Source: CAYYIS01 sp964470965
Lineage (GTDB): Bacteria; JAAXHH01; JABIQT01
Direction: 5' to 3'
DNA length: 36,223 nucleotides
Assembly: GCA_964470965.1 (NCBI GenBank)
Contig: CAYYIS010000051.1
Location: 1-36,223, forward strand
This document shows, one piece after another, positions 14,321 through 23,579 of the stretch. Below the pieces are notes generated by a model. It did no database searches. It had not been told where the DNA came from and saw nothing but the letters and a program-made list of their open reading frames with translations. Within the stretch, counting starts at the first letter, position 1, and every line of letters starts with the position of its first letter. Made by a program: the position numbers and the translations under genes.

Positions 14321-16639
14321 ATGCCGAAACGAAGAATATATGAATTAGCACGGGAATACAATATTTCAAGCGAGGCGCTCGTTGCGATGTTGCATGATCT
14401 GAAATATGACGTTAAGAGTCATATGAGCGTAATGGATGACAAAATGATCCTCGATGTAAATCTGAAATTCGAGGAAGAAAGGGATAAAGCCAGGGAAGAC
14501 CAAGATCGTAAACGGCAGATGAGCGAGAAGCCATCCCAGGCCCCCAAAAAGAAAAAAGCTCCGGCTCCCGCTAGTGGACAGGATGCGAAAAGTAAGCGTA
14601 AGGGCCGCCGGGGCGGAGGTGAGCAGAAACAATCGGATGTGCCACAGAAGCCGCCACAACCCGAAGCAAAAGCTGATTCGAAACCGAAAAGTTCCGATAA
14701 AACTGAGAATCAGGGCGAAAAAAGCAAGCGCCGCCGCAGTAAGAAAAAGCGCAAGGTGGATAAACGCGAGGTTGAGGCCAGCGTGCGCAGGACATTGGCG
14801 CAGATGGACAGCGGTAAATCCAAGCGTCGTCGCCGCCGGGGTACGAAAGATGACGAATCTGAAGAAATGGAAGAGACGAACGTCATCAGGGTATCCGAGT
14901 TTATTTCAGCTGGGGAACTCGCCGAACAGATCAATATAGGGCCCAATGAAATCGTATCCAAATGTCTTGAACTGGGCTTGATGGTCACGATCAACCAGCG
15001 GCTCGATATGACTACGATAATGACGGTGGCCGACGAGTACGGTTACGAGGTCCAGGAGGAGGAAGAATACGGATCTGAACTTTTAGATGTCGAAGAAGAA
15101 GAAATCGACGAGTCGGAATTGGAGATTCGCCCTCCGGTTGTTACCATTATGGGACACGTGGACCACGGTAAAACATCGATCCTCGATTACATCCGGTCCA
15201 GTAACGTGATTGCAGGCGAGGCAGGTGGTATCACCCAGCATATAGGCGCATATGAGGTGGAATTGGGTCAGGGGATGATCACGTTTCTCGATACCCCGGG
15301 GCACGCCGCTTTTTCCGCCATGAGAGCCCGGGGTGCTCAGGTGACCGACATCATCGTTCTGGTCGTGGCAGCTGATGAAGAAGTAATGCCCCAGACCGTT
15401 GAGGCAATCGATCATGCCAAGGCCGCCGAAGTGCCTATTATCGTCGCCATGAATAAGATGGATTTGCCGGGAGCCAACCCAAACCGGATAAAAGAACAAC
15501 TCAGCACCCACGGCTTGCTTACGGAAGACTGGGGAGGCGAGATAATTTCCTGTGAGGTGTCGGCAATCACCGGCGAAGGCGTAGATCACCTGCTCGAGAT
15601 GATCCTTCTGCAGGCGGAACTGCTCGACCTGAAAGCCAGCCCTATTAAACGGGCCGCCGGCGTGGTAGTCGAGGCAGAGCTTGATAAGGGAAGAGGCACA
15701 CTGGCGACCGTCCTTATTCAACAGGGAACCCTAAGAAAAGGGGAATCTTTCATTGCTGGGCATTTTAATGGGCGCGTACGGGCCATGCTCGATGAGCGTG
15801 GTCAAAAGCGGCAGGACGCCGGTCCATCCACGCCTGTCCAGATCATGGGCTTCAATGGAATGCCTCAGGTGGGCGATGCTTTTGTGACCGTAGAATCCGA
15901 ACAGGTAGCCCGGGAAATTAGCAACAAAAGGCGACAGCTAAAACGAGCACAAGACTTCCAGCCGGCCAAGCACGTTACCCTCGAAGACATTTTTGATCAA
16001 ATACAGGAAGGTCAGATTCGGGAACTTCCCTTGATCATAAAAGGTGATGTGGGGGGGTCGGTTGAAGCATTGAGCGATTCTTTACTCAAATTGGCCAACG
16101 ATGAGGTCAAGATACGAATTATACACACCAGTGTCGGCGCCATCAATGAATCCGATGTCCTGCTCGCGGCCGCGTCGAATGCCATCATCATCGGTTTCCA
16201 CGTGAGGCCGGACGGCAGGGTTCGCGATCTCGCGCAACGGGAACAGGTTGACATAAGGCTGTATGATATCATCTACAGGGTCATTCAGGATGTGACGGCC
16301 GCCCTCGAGGGGTTGTTGACGCCTGAGATTCATGAGACAGTGGTAGGAGTGGCCGAAGTCCGGGAGGTATTTAAAATTCCGCGTGCTGGAACCGTGGCCG
16401 GATCATATGTCCAGACGGGTACGATCACGCGAAATGCGTCCGTCCGGCTGATCAGGGAAGGTGTCGTTATTTATGAAAGCACCGTGGGCACGCTCAGACG
16501 CTTCAAGGAAGATGTTCGTGAAGTACAGAATGGGTATGAATGTGGCATCACCGTAGACGGATATCAGGATATCAAGACCCAAGACTTGCTCGAAGTTTAC
16601 GAAACTCAGGAAGTGGCGCGCCAGTTTGAGACCCAATAG
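14321..16639 (+). CDS. infB: Translation initiation factor IF-2
   Basis: A 772-residue GTPase that brings initiator tRNA to the ribosome. The N-terminal IF2-N module is at residues 1-50 (RRIYELAREYNIS), followed by a very basic and acidic low-complexity linker (about 50-185), a second IF2-N-like segment (about 187-250), and the G domain. G motifs: G1 GHVDHGKTS 278-286, G3 DTPGH 324-328, G4 NKMD 378-381. Domains II to IV fill the rest and the end is typical (VREVQNGYECGITVDGY). Length is normal. ATG at 14321 is 17 bases after ylxQ, with AGGAAGGG upstream. Full length and intact. Confidence 0.98.
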   Translation: MPKRRIYELAREYNISSEALVAMLHDLKYDVKSHMSVMDDKMILDVNLKFEEERDKAREDQDRKRQMSEKPSQAPKKKKAPAPASGQDAKSKRKGRRGGGEQKQSDVPQKPPQPEAKADSKPKSSDKTENQGEKSKRRRSKKKRKVDKREVEASVRRTLAQMDSGKSKRRRRRGTKDDESEEMEETNVIRVSEFISAGELAEQINIGPNEIVSKCLELGLMVTINQRLDMTTIMTVADEYGYEVQEEEEYGSELLDVEEEEIDESELEIRPPVVTIMGHVDHGKTSILDYIRSSNVIAGEAGGITQHIGAYEVELGQGMITFLDTPGHAAFSAMRARGAQVTDIIVLVVAADEEVMPQTVEAIDHAKAAEVPIIVAMNKMDLPGANPNRIKEQLSTHGLLTEDWGGEIISCEVSAITGEGVDHLLEMILLQAELLDLKASPIKRAAGVVVEAELDKGRGTLATVLIQQGTLRKGESFIAGHFNGRVRAMLDERGQKRQDAGPSTPVQIMGFNGMPQVGDAFVTVESEQVAREISNKRRQLKRAQDFQPAKHVTLEDIFDQIQEGQIRELPLIIKGDVGGSVEALSDSLLKLANDEVKIRIIHTSVGAINESDVLLAAASNAIIIGFHVRPDGRVRDLAQREQVDIRLYDIIYRVIQDVTAALEGLLTPEIHETVVGVAEVREVFKIPRAGTVAGSYVQTGTITRNASVRLIREGVVIYESTVGTLRRFKEDVREVQNGYECGITVDGYQDIKTQDLLEVYETQEVARQFETQ

Positions 16640-16656
16640 ACACAGCGTCCAATCTT

Positions 16657-16938
16657 ATGATCATCGGTGTATTTAAGATCGACCTGTATATACCTGAAAG
16701 CGGTTCGATCAAGAAGAAACGCCAGGTGATCAAATCATTGAAGGACCGCGTCAGAAACAAGTTTAACGTGTCTGTGGCAGAGATAGACCACCAGGATTTA
16801 TGGCAGAGATGTGGATTGGCAATCGTCGTGGTTACGAATGACAATCAGTATATCGACTCGACGTTTTCTCATATTGTACGCATGATCGATTTGGATCACA
16901 GGCTTGTGATTATTGATCAAACCATTGAGCGGCGGTAA
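16657..16938 (+). CDS. ylxP: DUF503 family protein YlxP
   Basis: A 93-residue DUF503 protein, often found between infB and rbfA and linked to ribosome assembly. The pattern SIKKKRQVIKSLKDRVRNKFNVSVAEID and WQRCGLAIVVVTND is diagnostic. It starts 17 bases after infB without a clear ribosome site, so it may depend on ribosomes finishing infB. Its molecular role is still poorly known. Confidence 0.93.
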   Translation: MIIGVFKIDLYIPESGSIKKKRQVIKSLKDRVRNKFNVSVAEIDHQDLWQRCGLAIVVVTNDNQYIDSTFSHIVRMIDLDHRLVIIDQTIERR

Positions 16939-16947
16939 AGGGACAAG

Positions 16948-17355
16948 ATGGCGAGTAGAAGAGTGGAACGCGTGTCGGATCTGATTAAACAGCAGGTCAG
17001 TAATATTATCAGCAACGACCTTAAAGATCCGCGGGTTGGTTTTGTAACGGTCACCTCGGTCGTTCTTTCCCGGGATTTACGACACGCCAAGGTTTATATC
17101 AGTGTGATGGGAAGCGATGAGGATCGGGAAAGGACTATGGAAGCCCTGAATCGGGCCTCTGGATTCATGAGAACCCGCCTAGGGAATAGAATACGGATCC
17201 GTCACATTCCGGAATTACTATTTCGTTATGATGACTCCTATGAATACGCTGCACGTATCGCTGTCGTGATGAAACAGATCGAGCCGGAGACAAAACCGGT
17301 AGCTGCAACAACCAGGTCGGATCAGACATCAGTGGAGGACGCTGGCCACGGATGA
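16948..17355 (+). CDS. rbfA: Ribosome-binding factor A
   Basis: A 135-residue KH-like protein that matures the 16S 5-prime end and the 30S subunit. The start SRRVERVSDLIKQQVSNII, the LKDPRVGFVTVTSVVLSRDL core and the IRHIPELLFRYDDSYEYA end are characteristic. Length is normal with a short unstructured tail. AAGGGA lies before the ATG. Its last 4 bases overlap the ribF start; truB, normally next, is absent. Confidence 0.96.
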   Translation: MASRRVERVSDLIKQQVSNIISNDLKDPRVGFVTVTSVVLSRDLRHAKVYISVMGSDEDRERTMEALNRASGFMRTRLGNRIRIRHIPELLFRYDDSYEYAARIAVVMKQIEPETKPVAATTRSDQTSVEDAGHG

Positions 17356-18278
17356 TCGTATTGCATGCACTGGACGAGGCAATCGGGCGCTTTTCGAATC
17401 CCGTGGTGGCAGTAGGGAATTTCGATGGAGTCCACCTCGGACACAGGGCGATCATTGGTGAGGCTGTAACCCGGGCGAAGACGTTGGACAGGGACTGCTT
17501 GATCGTTACGTTCGATCCGCATCCGCAACTGATCCTCGGCCGCAAGAGCACCGGATTCCTGTTAACACCGCTCGATGAAAAATTAAGTATACTGTCGGAA
17601 TACCCGGTTTCGGGGGTTCTGGTTTTACGGTTCGACAGAGAATTAGCGGCTACAAAACCTGAGACGTTTGTCAAGGATGTTTATTTTGAAGGGTTGCATA
17701 TATCTGAATTGGTCATCGGGTTCAGTCATGCGTTCGGTCGGTTCGGTCGGGGAAATGCAGACCTGTTACACTCCCTCGGTGCAAAACTGGGGTTTAAAGT
17801 CCGGATATTACCCCCCTACCACGCGGGAGATCACGTTGTTGGGAGCAGCTTAATCCGTAGCGCGCTTACCGCAGGTGATATCGGTACCGCTACCAGATTA
17901 CTCGGGTATCCGTACACGTTGACCGGGACGGTCATAAAGGGAGAAGGGAGAGGACGTCAGATACAATTCCCAACGGCCAATCTGGGGTTAGACGATCCGA
18001 ACCAGTTGCTGCCTAAACATGGGGTTTATGCAGTACAAGTTGAAATAGGAGAAATTAAATACGACGGCGTTATGAACACGGGCGTCAGACCAACGTTCGG
18101 AACCGCGGAGGAAAGGTGTGAGATCCATATACTGGATTTCGACCGCGATCTCTATGATTTACCCATAAGAATTTCTGTAATACAGCGAATTCGCGATGAG
18201 GTGAAGTTTTCAGGAATAGACGCATTGCGAACACATATCGCAAGAGACGTGCAGAGAGCACGTGAACTTCTCTCTTAG
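17352..18278 (+). CDS. ribF: Bifunctional riboflavin kinase / FAD synthetase
   Basis: A 308-residue enzyme that turns riboflavin into FMN and then FAD. The FAD synthetase (nucleotidyltransferase) domain has GNFDGVHLGH at 22-31 and GSSLIRSAL at 164-172; the C-terminal riboflavin kinase domain has GEGRGRQIQFPTANL at about 197-211 and NTGVRPTFG after it. Both domains are complete and the length is normal. It overlaps rbfA by 4 bases (ATGA) and precedes rpsO by 43 bases, the usual order once truB is removed. Cytoplasmic. Confidence 0.97.
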   Translation: MIVLHALDEAIGRFSNPVVAVGNFDGVHLGHRAIIGEAVTRAKTLDRDCLIVTFDPHPQLILGRKSTGFLLTPLDEKLSILSEYPVSGVLVLRFDRELAATKPETFVKDVYFEGLHISELVIGFSHAFGRFGRGNADLLHSLGAKLGFKVRILPPYHAGDHVVGSSLIRSALTAGDIGTATRLLGYPYTLTGTVIKGEGRGRQIQFPTANLGLDDPNQLLPKHGVYAVQVEIGEIKYDGVMNTGVRPTFGTAEERCEIHILDFDRDLYDLPIRISVIQRIRDEVKFSGIDALRTHIARDVQRARELLS

Positions 18279-18321
18279 ATAGCCATCAGGAGAGAAACCA
18301 CCAGTATAAGGAGCTTATCAA

Positions 18322-18591
18322 GTGGCATTGACAAAGGAATCAAAAGGAACCATTCTGAAAGAGCATGGCAGGCATGAAAAAGACTCTGGATCCTCGGAAG
18401 TTCAGATCGCACTTTTGTCACAGCGAATCAATGAACTTACGATTCATTTCAAAACACACAAAAAAGATCATCATTCCCTGAGAGGATTGCTCAAGATCGT
18501 CGGTCAGAGGCGCAGATTGTTGTCTTATATGCGACGAAAAAATATCGACCGATATAGAACGCTCATAACCGATCTTGGTTTACGCGGCTAA
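18322..18591 (+). CDS. rpsO: 30S ribosomal protein S15
   Basis: An 89-residue S15, which binds the central domain of 16S rRNA early in assembly. The DSGSSEVQIALLSQRI stretch and the HKKDHHSLRGLLKIVGQRRR core are unmistakable. It begins with GTG at 18322, supported by TAAGGAG with 8-base spacing. Followed by pnp, the common rpsO-pnp pairing. No clear terminator is seen between them. Confidence 0.98.
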   Translation: MALTKESKGTILKEHGRHEKDSGSSEVQIALLSQRINELTIHFKTHKKDHHSLRGLLKIVGQRRRLLSYMRRKNIDRYRTLITDLGLRG

Positions 18592-18654
18592 TTTTGTTGA
18601 CCAAACTAGAGGATCGGTGGACTTTTTATCGGCGGAAGGAGAATTTTGTAGATT

Positions 18655-20739
18655 ATGGTACATAGAGTCGAACTGGAAATTGGTGGGCGAAATTTAATAT
18701 TAGAAACGGGTAAGGTTGCCAAATTTGCTGATGCAGCGGTATGGGTTCAATATGGTGAATCCGTGATACTGGCCACAGTGGTATCAAGTCGGAAAAGGGA
18801 TGAAGGAAGAGATTTTCTACCCCTGATGGTCGATTATCGTGAACGCATGTATGCTGCAGGACGCATCCCGGGTGCAAGGCTGAGACGTGAGGGGCCGCCG
18901 AGTGAAAAGGAAACACTCAGCGCCCGGCAGGTTGATCACGCAATACGTCCCCTATTTCCCAAGGATTATCTGTACGAAACCCAGGTCATGGTAATGGTGC
19001 TTTCGACGGATATGGAAAACGATTCGGATATCCTGGGATTGATCGGGGCGTCTGCCGCGTTGCATATTTCCGACGTCCCCTACAAGGGCCCCTTATCTGC
19101 AACGAGAGTAGGCCGAAATGAAAACGGCTTGATCATCAACCCAACCTACATGGATCTGGAGGAGAGTGATCTTGATTTTGTTGTAGCGGGGACATCAGAG
19201 TATATCATGTCGCTCGAAGGTAGCGCACACGAGGTCAGTGAAGAAGATTTGACGCAGGCTATCATGTTCGCCCACGGGGATGTCGTAAAGATCAACGAAA
19301 AAATTGATGAATTGCGCAGTCTTTGCGGCCTGGAAAAACGGGAATATGAGGCTCCGGCCAAGGATCCCGATCTTGAAGTAAAGGTGGAAGGTATTTCCCT
19401 TCCATTGATACAAGAGGGTAACCGGACGATCGAGAAGGCGAAAAGAGGGGATTTATTTGCACAGGCGGCAGCTCTCGCCATTGAAAAACTTTCTGAAGAA
19501 TACCCCAGCCATGAATCGATGATCAGGGAAATAGTATATGAGATTCAAGCCCGGGATATGCATGATATGATTAGGAGTGAAAGTCGCCGTGTTGACGGCC
19601 GCGGAATGGATGACATACGACCGTTGCTCTGTGAGGTGGGTACGTTGCCCCGAACACACGGTTCTTCGTTGTTTTCCAGGGGAGAGACTCAGTGTCTTGG
19701 AGTTACCACACTTGGAAGCAAGAGGGACGAGGTGAGACTGGATGATCTTGAAGGTGATACCGTGAAGTCTTTCATGCTTCATTACAACTTCCCGCCTTTT
19801 TGTACCGGCGAAGCCCGGCCATCCCGTGGGCCTCGCCCCCGTGAGATCGGACATGGATCACTTGCGGAACATGCCATCGCACCGGTGATTCCATCTGAGG
19901 AGACATTTCCGTACACCATACGCATTGTCTCGGAGGTTCTCGAGTCTAACAGCTCTTCATCCATGGCCTCTGTCTGTGCAGCGACGCTATCCCTGATGGA
20001 TGCCGGTGTACCAATCAAAAATCCTGTTGCCGGGATAAATATCGGTTTAATACCGGACGAACCCAAACCTCAATATTTGGTAGATATCCAGGGCGTTGAG
20101 GATTTTCTTGGCGGCATGGATTTCAAGGTGGCCGGTACGCGTGACGGTATCACGGCCGTGCAGATGGATGTCAAAGTAATGGTTGTGAACGAAGAGATCA
20201 TACGTGAGACATTCGCACGAGCTCTAACTGGCCGTCTCCATATTCTCGACGCCATGGAACAGACGATTGCTGAGCCGAGATCCGAATTGTCCGAATTTGC
20301 GCCGCGTATCATCACGGTCAAAGTAAAACCGGACCAGATAGGCGGAGTTATCGGGCCGGGTGGTAAAAACGTCCGGGGCATTCAGGAAGAAACTGGTACC
20401 AAGATCAACATTGAAGATGATGGTACGATTACCATCGCCGCAGTAGATGGCGTTGCCGGGGAAAGAGCCGAGCAGATCATTCGGAATATGACCGAAGAAC
20501 CTGAGATCGGAAAAATCTATCAGGGTACCGTCCGCCGTGTGGTGGAATTCGGGGCCTTCGTCGAGATTTTACCGGGTCAGGATGGTCTGGTTCACATCTC
20601 GGAATGGGACAAGGGACGCACCAGTGCTATGGCTGATGTCGCCAAAGAAGGCGATGAAGTGACCGTGAAAATCATCGAGATCGACGGTTCCTCCGGCAAG
20701 ATACGGCTCAGTAGGAAACAGGTGCTTCTGGAGCAATAG
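18655..20739 (+). CDS. pnp: Polyribonucleotide nucleotidyltransferase (PNPase)
   Basis: A 694-residue phosphorolytic 3-prime exoribonuclease of the RNA degradosome type. Two RNase PH domains (about 1-220 and 310-545) are followed by a KH domain (GVIGPGGKN at 564-572) and S1 (about 618-690). Two key-site differences from Escherichia coli PNPase stand out: the RR pair of KRREIGHG reads PREIGHG (P396 at the first arginine), and the LGDMDFK motif reads LGGMDFK (G487). The metal-site residues matching D486, D492 and K494 are kept (D483, D489, K491). The AAGGAG site lies 13 bases before the ATG, rather long; an ATT just upstream would fit better but is a rare start. Downstream gene begins within the stop. 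Confidence 0.97.
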   Translation: MVHRVELEIGGRNLILETGKVAKFADAAVWVQYGESVILATVVSSRKRDEGRDFLPLMVDYRERMYAAGRIPGARLRREGPPSEKETLSARQVDHAIRPLFPKDYLYETQVMVMVLSTDMENDSDILGLIGASAALHISDVPYKGPLSATRVGRNENGLIINPTYMDLEESDLDFVVAGTSEYIMSLEGSAHEVSEEDLTQAIMFAHGDVVKINEKIDELRSLCGLEKREYEAPAKDPDLEVKVEGISLPLIQEGNRTIEKAKRGDLFAQAAALAIEKLSEEYPSHESMIREIVYEIQARDMHDMIRSESRRVDGRGMDDIRPLLCEVGTLPRTHGSSLFSRGETQCLGVTTLGSKRDEVRLDDLEGDTVKSFMLHYNFPPFCTGEARPSRGPRPREIGHGSLAEHAIAPVIPSEETFPYTIRIVSEVLESNSSSSMASVCAATLSLMDAGVPIKNPVAGINIGLIPDEPKPQYLVDIQGVEDFLGGMDFKVAGTRDGITAVQMDVKVMVVNEEIIRETFARALTGRLHILDAMEQTIAEPRSELSEFAPRIITVKVKPDQIGGVIGPGGKNVRGIQEETGTKINIEDDGTITIAAVDGVAGERAEQIIRNMTEEPEIGKIYQGTVRRVVEFGAFVEILPGQDGLVHISEWDKGRTSAMADVAKEGDEVTVKIIEIDGSSGKIRLSRKQVLLEQ

Positions 20740-22037
20740 TGACCAGCGCTGCCAGTCGTTCTGACATGCAACCAAAAAAATCCACTCTCCCAAATGGCAT
20801 CAGGGTGATATCGGAATGGATACCCCATATTCATTCCATCACCCTGGGTGTCTGGGTTTGGTCCGGCTCCCGGTTTGAAACCCCAAAAAATAACGGCATT
20901 GCACATTTTTTGGAGCATATGCTGTTTAAGGGTACCGATCGAAGGGATGCGTTCGAGATTGCCAGGACGATTGAATCTCTCGGGGGTTACCTAAATGCGT
21001 TCACGGGAAGGGAACTGAACTGTTTCTTCGTCAGAGTCCTAAAGGATGATGACGCAATTTCAATAGATTTACTTGCGGATATCCTTCAAAATTCTAATTT
21101 CGACCCGGGTGAAATAGAGAAAGAAAAAGGGGTAGTCATCGACGAGATCCACGGGATGGAAGATTCGCCCGAGGAACTCGTGCTTGACCATTTCACCAGG
21201 ATCGTCTGGCAACCTCATCCGCTCAGCAAATCGATTTTGGGTACATCGGAGACCGTCGCTTCATTTCAGGAAACCGACCTGCGTTCTTACCTAAATGCCC
21301 ACTACTTACCCGAACAGACCTATATCGTTGCAACAGGCGCAGTCGACCATGATCGACTTGTTCGCCTCGTGGAGGCGGCCTTCCCTGCCGGTACCCGTAA
21401 GCCGATGCCGCAGATGAGGGCGCTTGACCCGCCCTCCCCGCAACAAACAGTCGTGTCACGAGATATCTCCCAGGCACATCTATGCCTCGGCGGCATTGGG
21501 CTGCCCTATAATGATCCTCGAAAATATACACTCTACGTTCTGAACACCCTCCTGGGTGGAGGGATGACTTCCCGTCTCTTCCAGACCGTGCGAGAGCGGG
21601 AAGGGCTTGCCTACGCCATCTATTCTGATCTGGAATTTCTATATGACACTGGATTGTTTTCCATCTACGCGGGGACAGATCCCGGGGACTTACCTCGGGT
21701 TATAGAAGCAGTTTTTCACGAGATGAAGAAATTTCAAACCGAAGTAATTACGGATCTTGAATTAAGAGACGCAAAAGCCCAGTTATCGGGTGGACTGCTG
21801 TTGTCGCTTGAAAGCGCGAGCAATGTTATGAATCGCCTTGCCCGATTGGAGATTTACCTCGACACTTATGAATCGGTGGAACTTAGTATCGCTGCAGTCG
21901 AAGCGGTAACAGCGGGGCAGGTAATGGAACTTGCCAACGAACTTTTCGCACCGGATCGGATGTCCCTCGCCGCGGTCGGTCCTCTGGAGGAAAAAGACCT
22001 GAGCGCAACGCCGGTGAGGGGGAGCCTGGATGGATGA
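20739..22037 (+). CDS. M16 family zinc peptidase (processing-peptidase-like)
   Basis: A 432-residue M16B metallopeptidase. The inverted zinc motif is H56-F-L-E59-H60, with the third ligand E136 located 76 residues later, exactly the family spacing, so the enzyme is likely active. The C-terminal M16 half-domain has GGGMTSRLFQTVREREGLAYAIYS, the substrate-binding signature. No signal peptide is visible. The GTG at 20739 shares a base with the pnp stop and has GGAG 5 bases upstream; an ATG at 20766 is the alternative. It overlaps dut by 8 bases. Position next to pnp and dut is common in bacteria; the natural substrate is unknown. Confidence 0.95.
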   Translation: MTSAASRSDMQPKKSTLPNGIRVISEWIPHIHSITLGVWVWSGSRFETPKNNGIAHFLEHMLFKGTDRRDAFEIARTIESLGGYLNAFTGRELNCFFVRVLKDDDAISIDLLADILQNSNFDPGEIEKEKGVVIDEIHGMEDSPEELVLDHFTRIVWQPHPLSKSILGTSETVASFQETDLRSYLNAHYLPEQTYIVATGAVDHDRLVRLVEAAFPAGTRKPMPQMRALDPPSPQQTVVSRDISQAHLCLGGIGLPYNDPRKYTLYVLNTLLGGGMTSRLFQTVREREGLAYAIYSDLEFLYDTGLFSIYAGTDPGDLPRVIEAVFHEMKKFQTEVITDLELRDAKAQLSGGLLLSLESASNVMNRLARLEIYLDTYESVELSIAAVEAVTAGQVMELANELFAPDRMSLAAVGPLEEKDLSATPVRGSLDG

Positions 22038-22473
22038 AATCATCGTTCGGATCGTAAGCGCCAACCCCGATATTTCGATTCCTCAACACATGAGTGCGGG
22101 GGCTGCAGGAATGGATCTGGCGGCAGACTTGGATGAACCCGTTTCGATATCCCCGGGACAGGTTGAACTGATAGGAACCGGAATAAGAATCGCCATACCC
22201 GACGGTTTTGAGGGGCAGGTAAGGCCCCGCAGCGGGTTGGCAATGAAACACAGAATCGGTATCTTGAACAGTCCTGGTACGATAGATTCGGATTACAGGG
22301 GTGAGATCGGCGTCCTGTTGATTAACTTCGGAGACACACCTTATGTGGTTGCACGGGGTGAACGAATCGCACAGCTTGTCATAGCCGCTGTCCCAAAGGT
22401 TAAGATAGAGGTAACAGATTCTCTGGACGATACCGATAGGGGCAGCGGAGGATTCGGTCATACGGGGCGATAA
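22030..22473 (+). CDS. dut: Deoxyuridine 5'-triphosphate nucleotidohydrolase (dUTPase)
   Basis: A 147-residue trimeric dUTPase that hydrolyses dUTP to dUMP, keeping uracil out of DNA. The five motifs appear in order: AGMDL, PRSGLA, GTIDSDYRGEI with the catalytic aspartate, ERIAQL, and the C-terminal RGSGGFGHTG arm. Length is normal. It begins 8 bases before the M16 peptidase stop, so the two are coupled, and is followed by the deacetylase gene after a single base. Confidence 0.98.
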   Translation: MDEIIVRIVSANPDISIPQHMSAGAAGMDLAADLDEPVSISPGQVELIGTGIRIAIPDGFEGQVRPRSGLAMKHRIGILNSPGTIDSDYRGEIGVLLINFGDTPYVVARGERIAQLVIAAVPKVKIEVTDSLDDTDRGSGGFGHTGR

Positions 22474-22474
22474 C

Positions 22475-23278
22475 ATGCAACAGCGTATTCCGGTCCTGGT
22501 TTACCATAAAATAGATCATAGGTTCGAATTTTCAATAACGAGGATCCCACCTCAAAGGTTTGTTTCCCACCTTGACTGGCTTAAAGATCACGGTTACAAC
22601 ACCATTACGATTTCCGCGGCCGAACGAATAATCCGCGAAAACCTGGTGTTTCCAGAAAAAACCGTCGCGATTGTTTTCGATGATGGTTTTGAGAATTTCT
22701 ACACCTATGCCTATCCCCTGCTCAAAGAACGGGGAATGATCGCCACCATATATATGATAACCGGCTATGCAGGAAGGAATGATGAGTGGGATGTAAACAT
22801 CTGTTGGCGAAAGTTCAGGCATTTATCCTGGTCACAAATTGCGGTTTTGGCTGGCGATGGTTTCGAGTTCGGATCCCACACTGTGAACCACCCCGATTTA
22901 ACCAGACTTAGTGATCAACATGTGATCGAAGAACTATCCGATTCGCGAACTAGACTGGAAGACAGATTAGGGCGTCCCGTACGATCATTCTCCTATCCCT
23001 TTGGCGGGTATTCCGAACGCGTAGAATTTAAAGTGATTGAAGCAGGTTACAGCAGCGCCGTCCTGGTAAGAAACAGGCATCGAAATACGATAGACAAAAG
23101 ACTGATCACACTTTGTGGAACCAGTGTATATCGAACCACGCGAATGAAACGCTTAAGCGATATTTTATCCTTTCAGGCACCGTCTCCTTTTCAAAAACTG
23201 GTTCAGCGTGGTATCGGTTGGTGTGCCAGTAAAACCCCGGTAGTAAAGGGCCCGCCCGCCCGTTCCGCCCCGGACTGA
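22475..23278 (+). CDS. Polysaccharide deacetylase family protein (NodB-type)
   Basis: A 267-residue carbohydrate esterase family 4 enzyme. The NodB catalytic elements are visible: DDG at 69-71 (the second aspartate binds metal), HTVNH with H135 and H139 as metal ligands, and the SYPFGGYSE stretch. The opening IPVLVYHKID is typical of the group that removes N-acetyl groups from glycans. There is no signal peptide, so it may act on a cytoplasmic or intermediate substrate, or be exported another way. One base separates it from dut, so it seems the last gene of the operon. A specific glycan substrate cannot be assigned. Confidence 0.92.
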   Translation: MQQRIPVLVYHKIDHRFEFSITRIPPQRFVSHLDWLKDHGYNTITISAAERIIRENLVFPEKTVAIVFDDGFENFYTYAYPLLKERGMIATIYMITGYAGRNDEWDVNICWRKFRHLSWSQIAVLAGDGFEFGSHTVNHPDLTRLSDQHVIEELSDSRTRLEDRLGRPVRSFSYPFGGYSERVEFKVIEAGYSSAVLVRNRHRNTIDKRLITLCGTSVYRTTRMKRLSDILSFQAPSPFQKLVQRGIGWCASKTPVVKGPPARSAPD

Positions 23279-23579
23279 TGCATCCCGTTTTCGGTAAAAA
23301 CGATATAGCAGGTCACCTGTAATTAACATATCAACGGTAGAAAGCGGCATGGATCTACATCATGGAGAATTTTTACATATTGTATACCGGCAGCCACGAC
23401 ACTTAACCTCCCAATGTTGAAGGGTTTTCCGTGTTTTTTCAACAAGCTGGATTCACTTTAATTCTGCTTGACGCCGACCCTCTTTCCGCATAATATTGTG
23501 TATCTCAGTGCCCCGCATTTGGGACGACCCTGCGATCGTGTTTGATACAATAAAAATTGAGATTATCAGGAGTTTATTA
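23279..23579. other. Spacer with leuS promoter and leader
   Basis: About 300 bases between the deacetylase and leuS. The left part has an AT-rich inverted repeat CGTTTT/AAAACG (near 23287-23303) without a T-run. The right part has the leuS promoter and a leader of about 75 bases that ends in CAGGAG before the start. I see no T-box or other known riboswitch pattern. Confidence 0.55.
23468..23496 (+). promoter_or_regulatory. Near-consensus sigma70 promoter of leuS
   Basis: TTGACG (23468-23473), 17-base spacer, TAATAT (23491-23496). One base away from TTGACA, ideal spacing and a good -10. It gives leuS its own transcription start near 23503, separate from the upstream operon. Confidence 0.7.

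Noticed and set aside
15083..15721. 212-codon frame antisense to infB
   Set aside because: Mirror of conserved IF-2 G-domain coding; no independent support.
23496..23579. 28-codon N-terminal extension of leuS
   Set aside because: It overlaps the predicted promoter -10 and leader; the conserved LeuRS start and ribosome site are at 23580.
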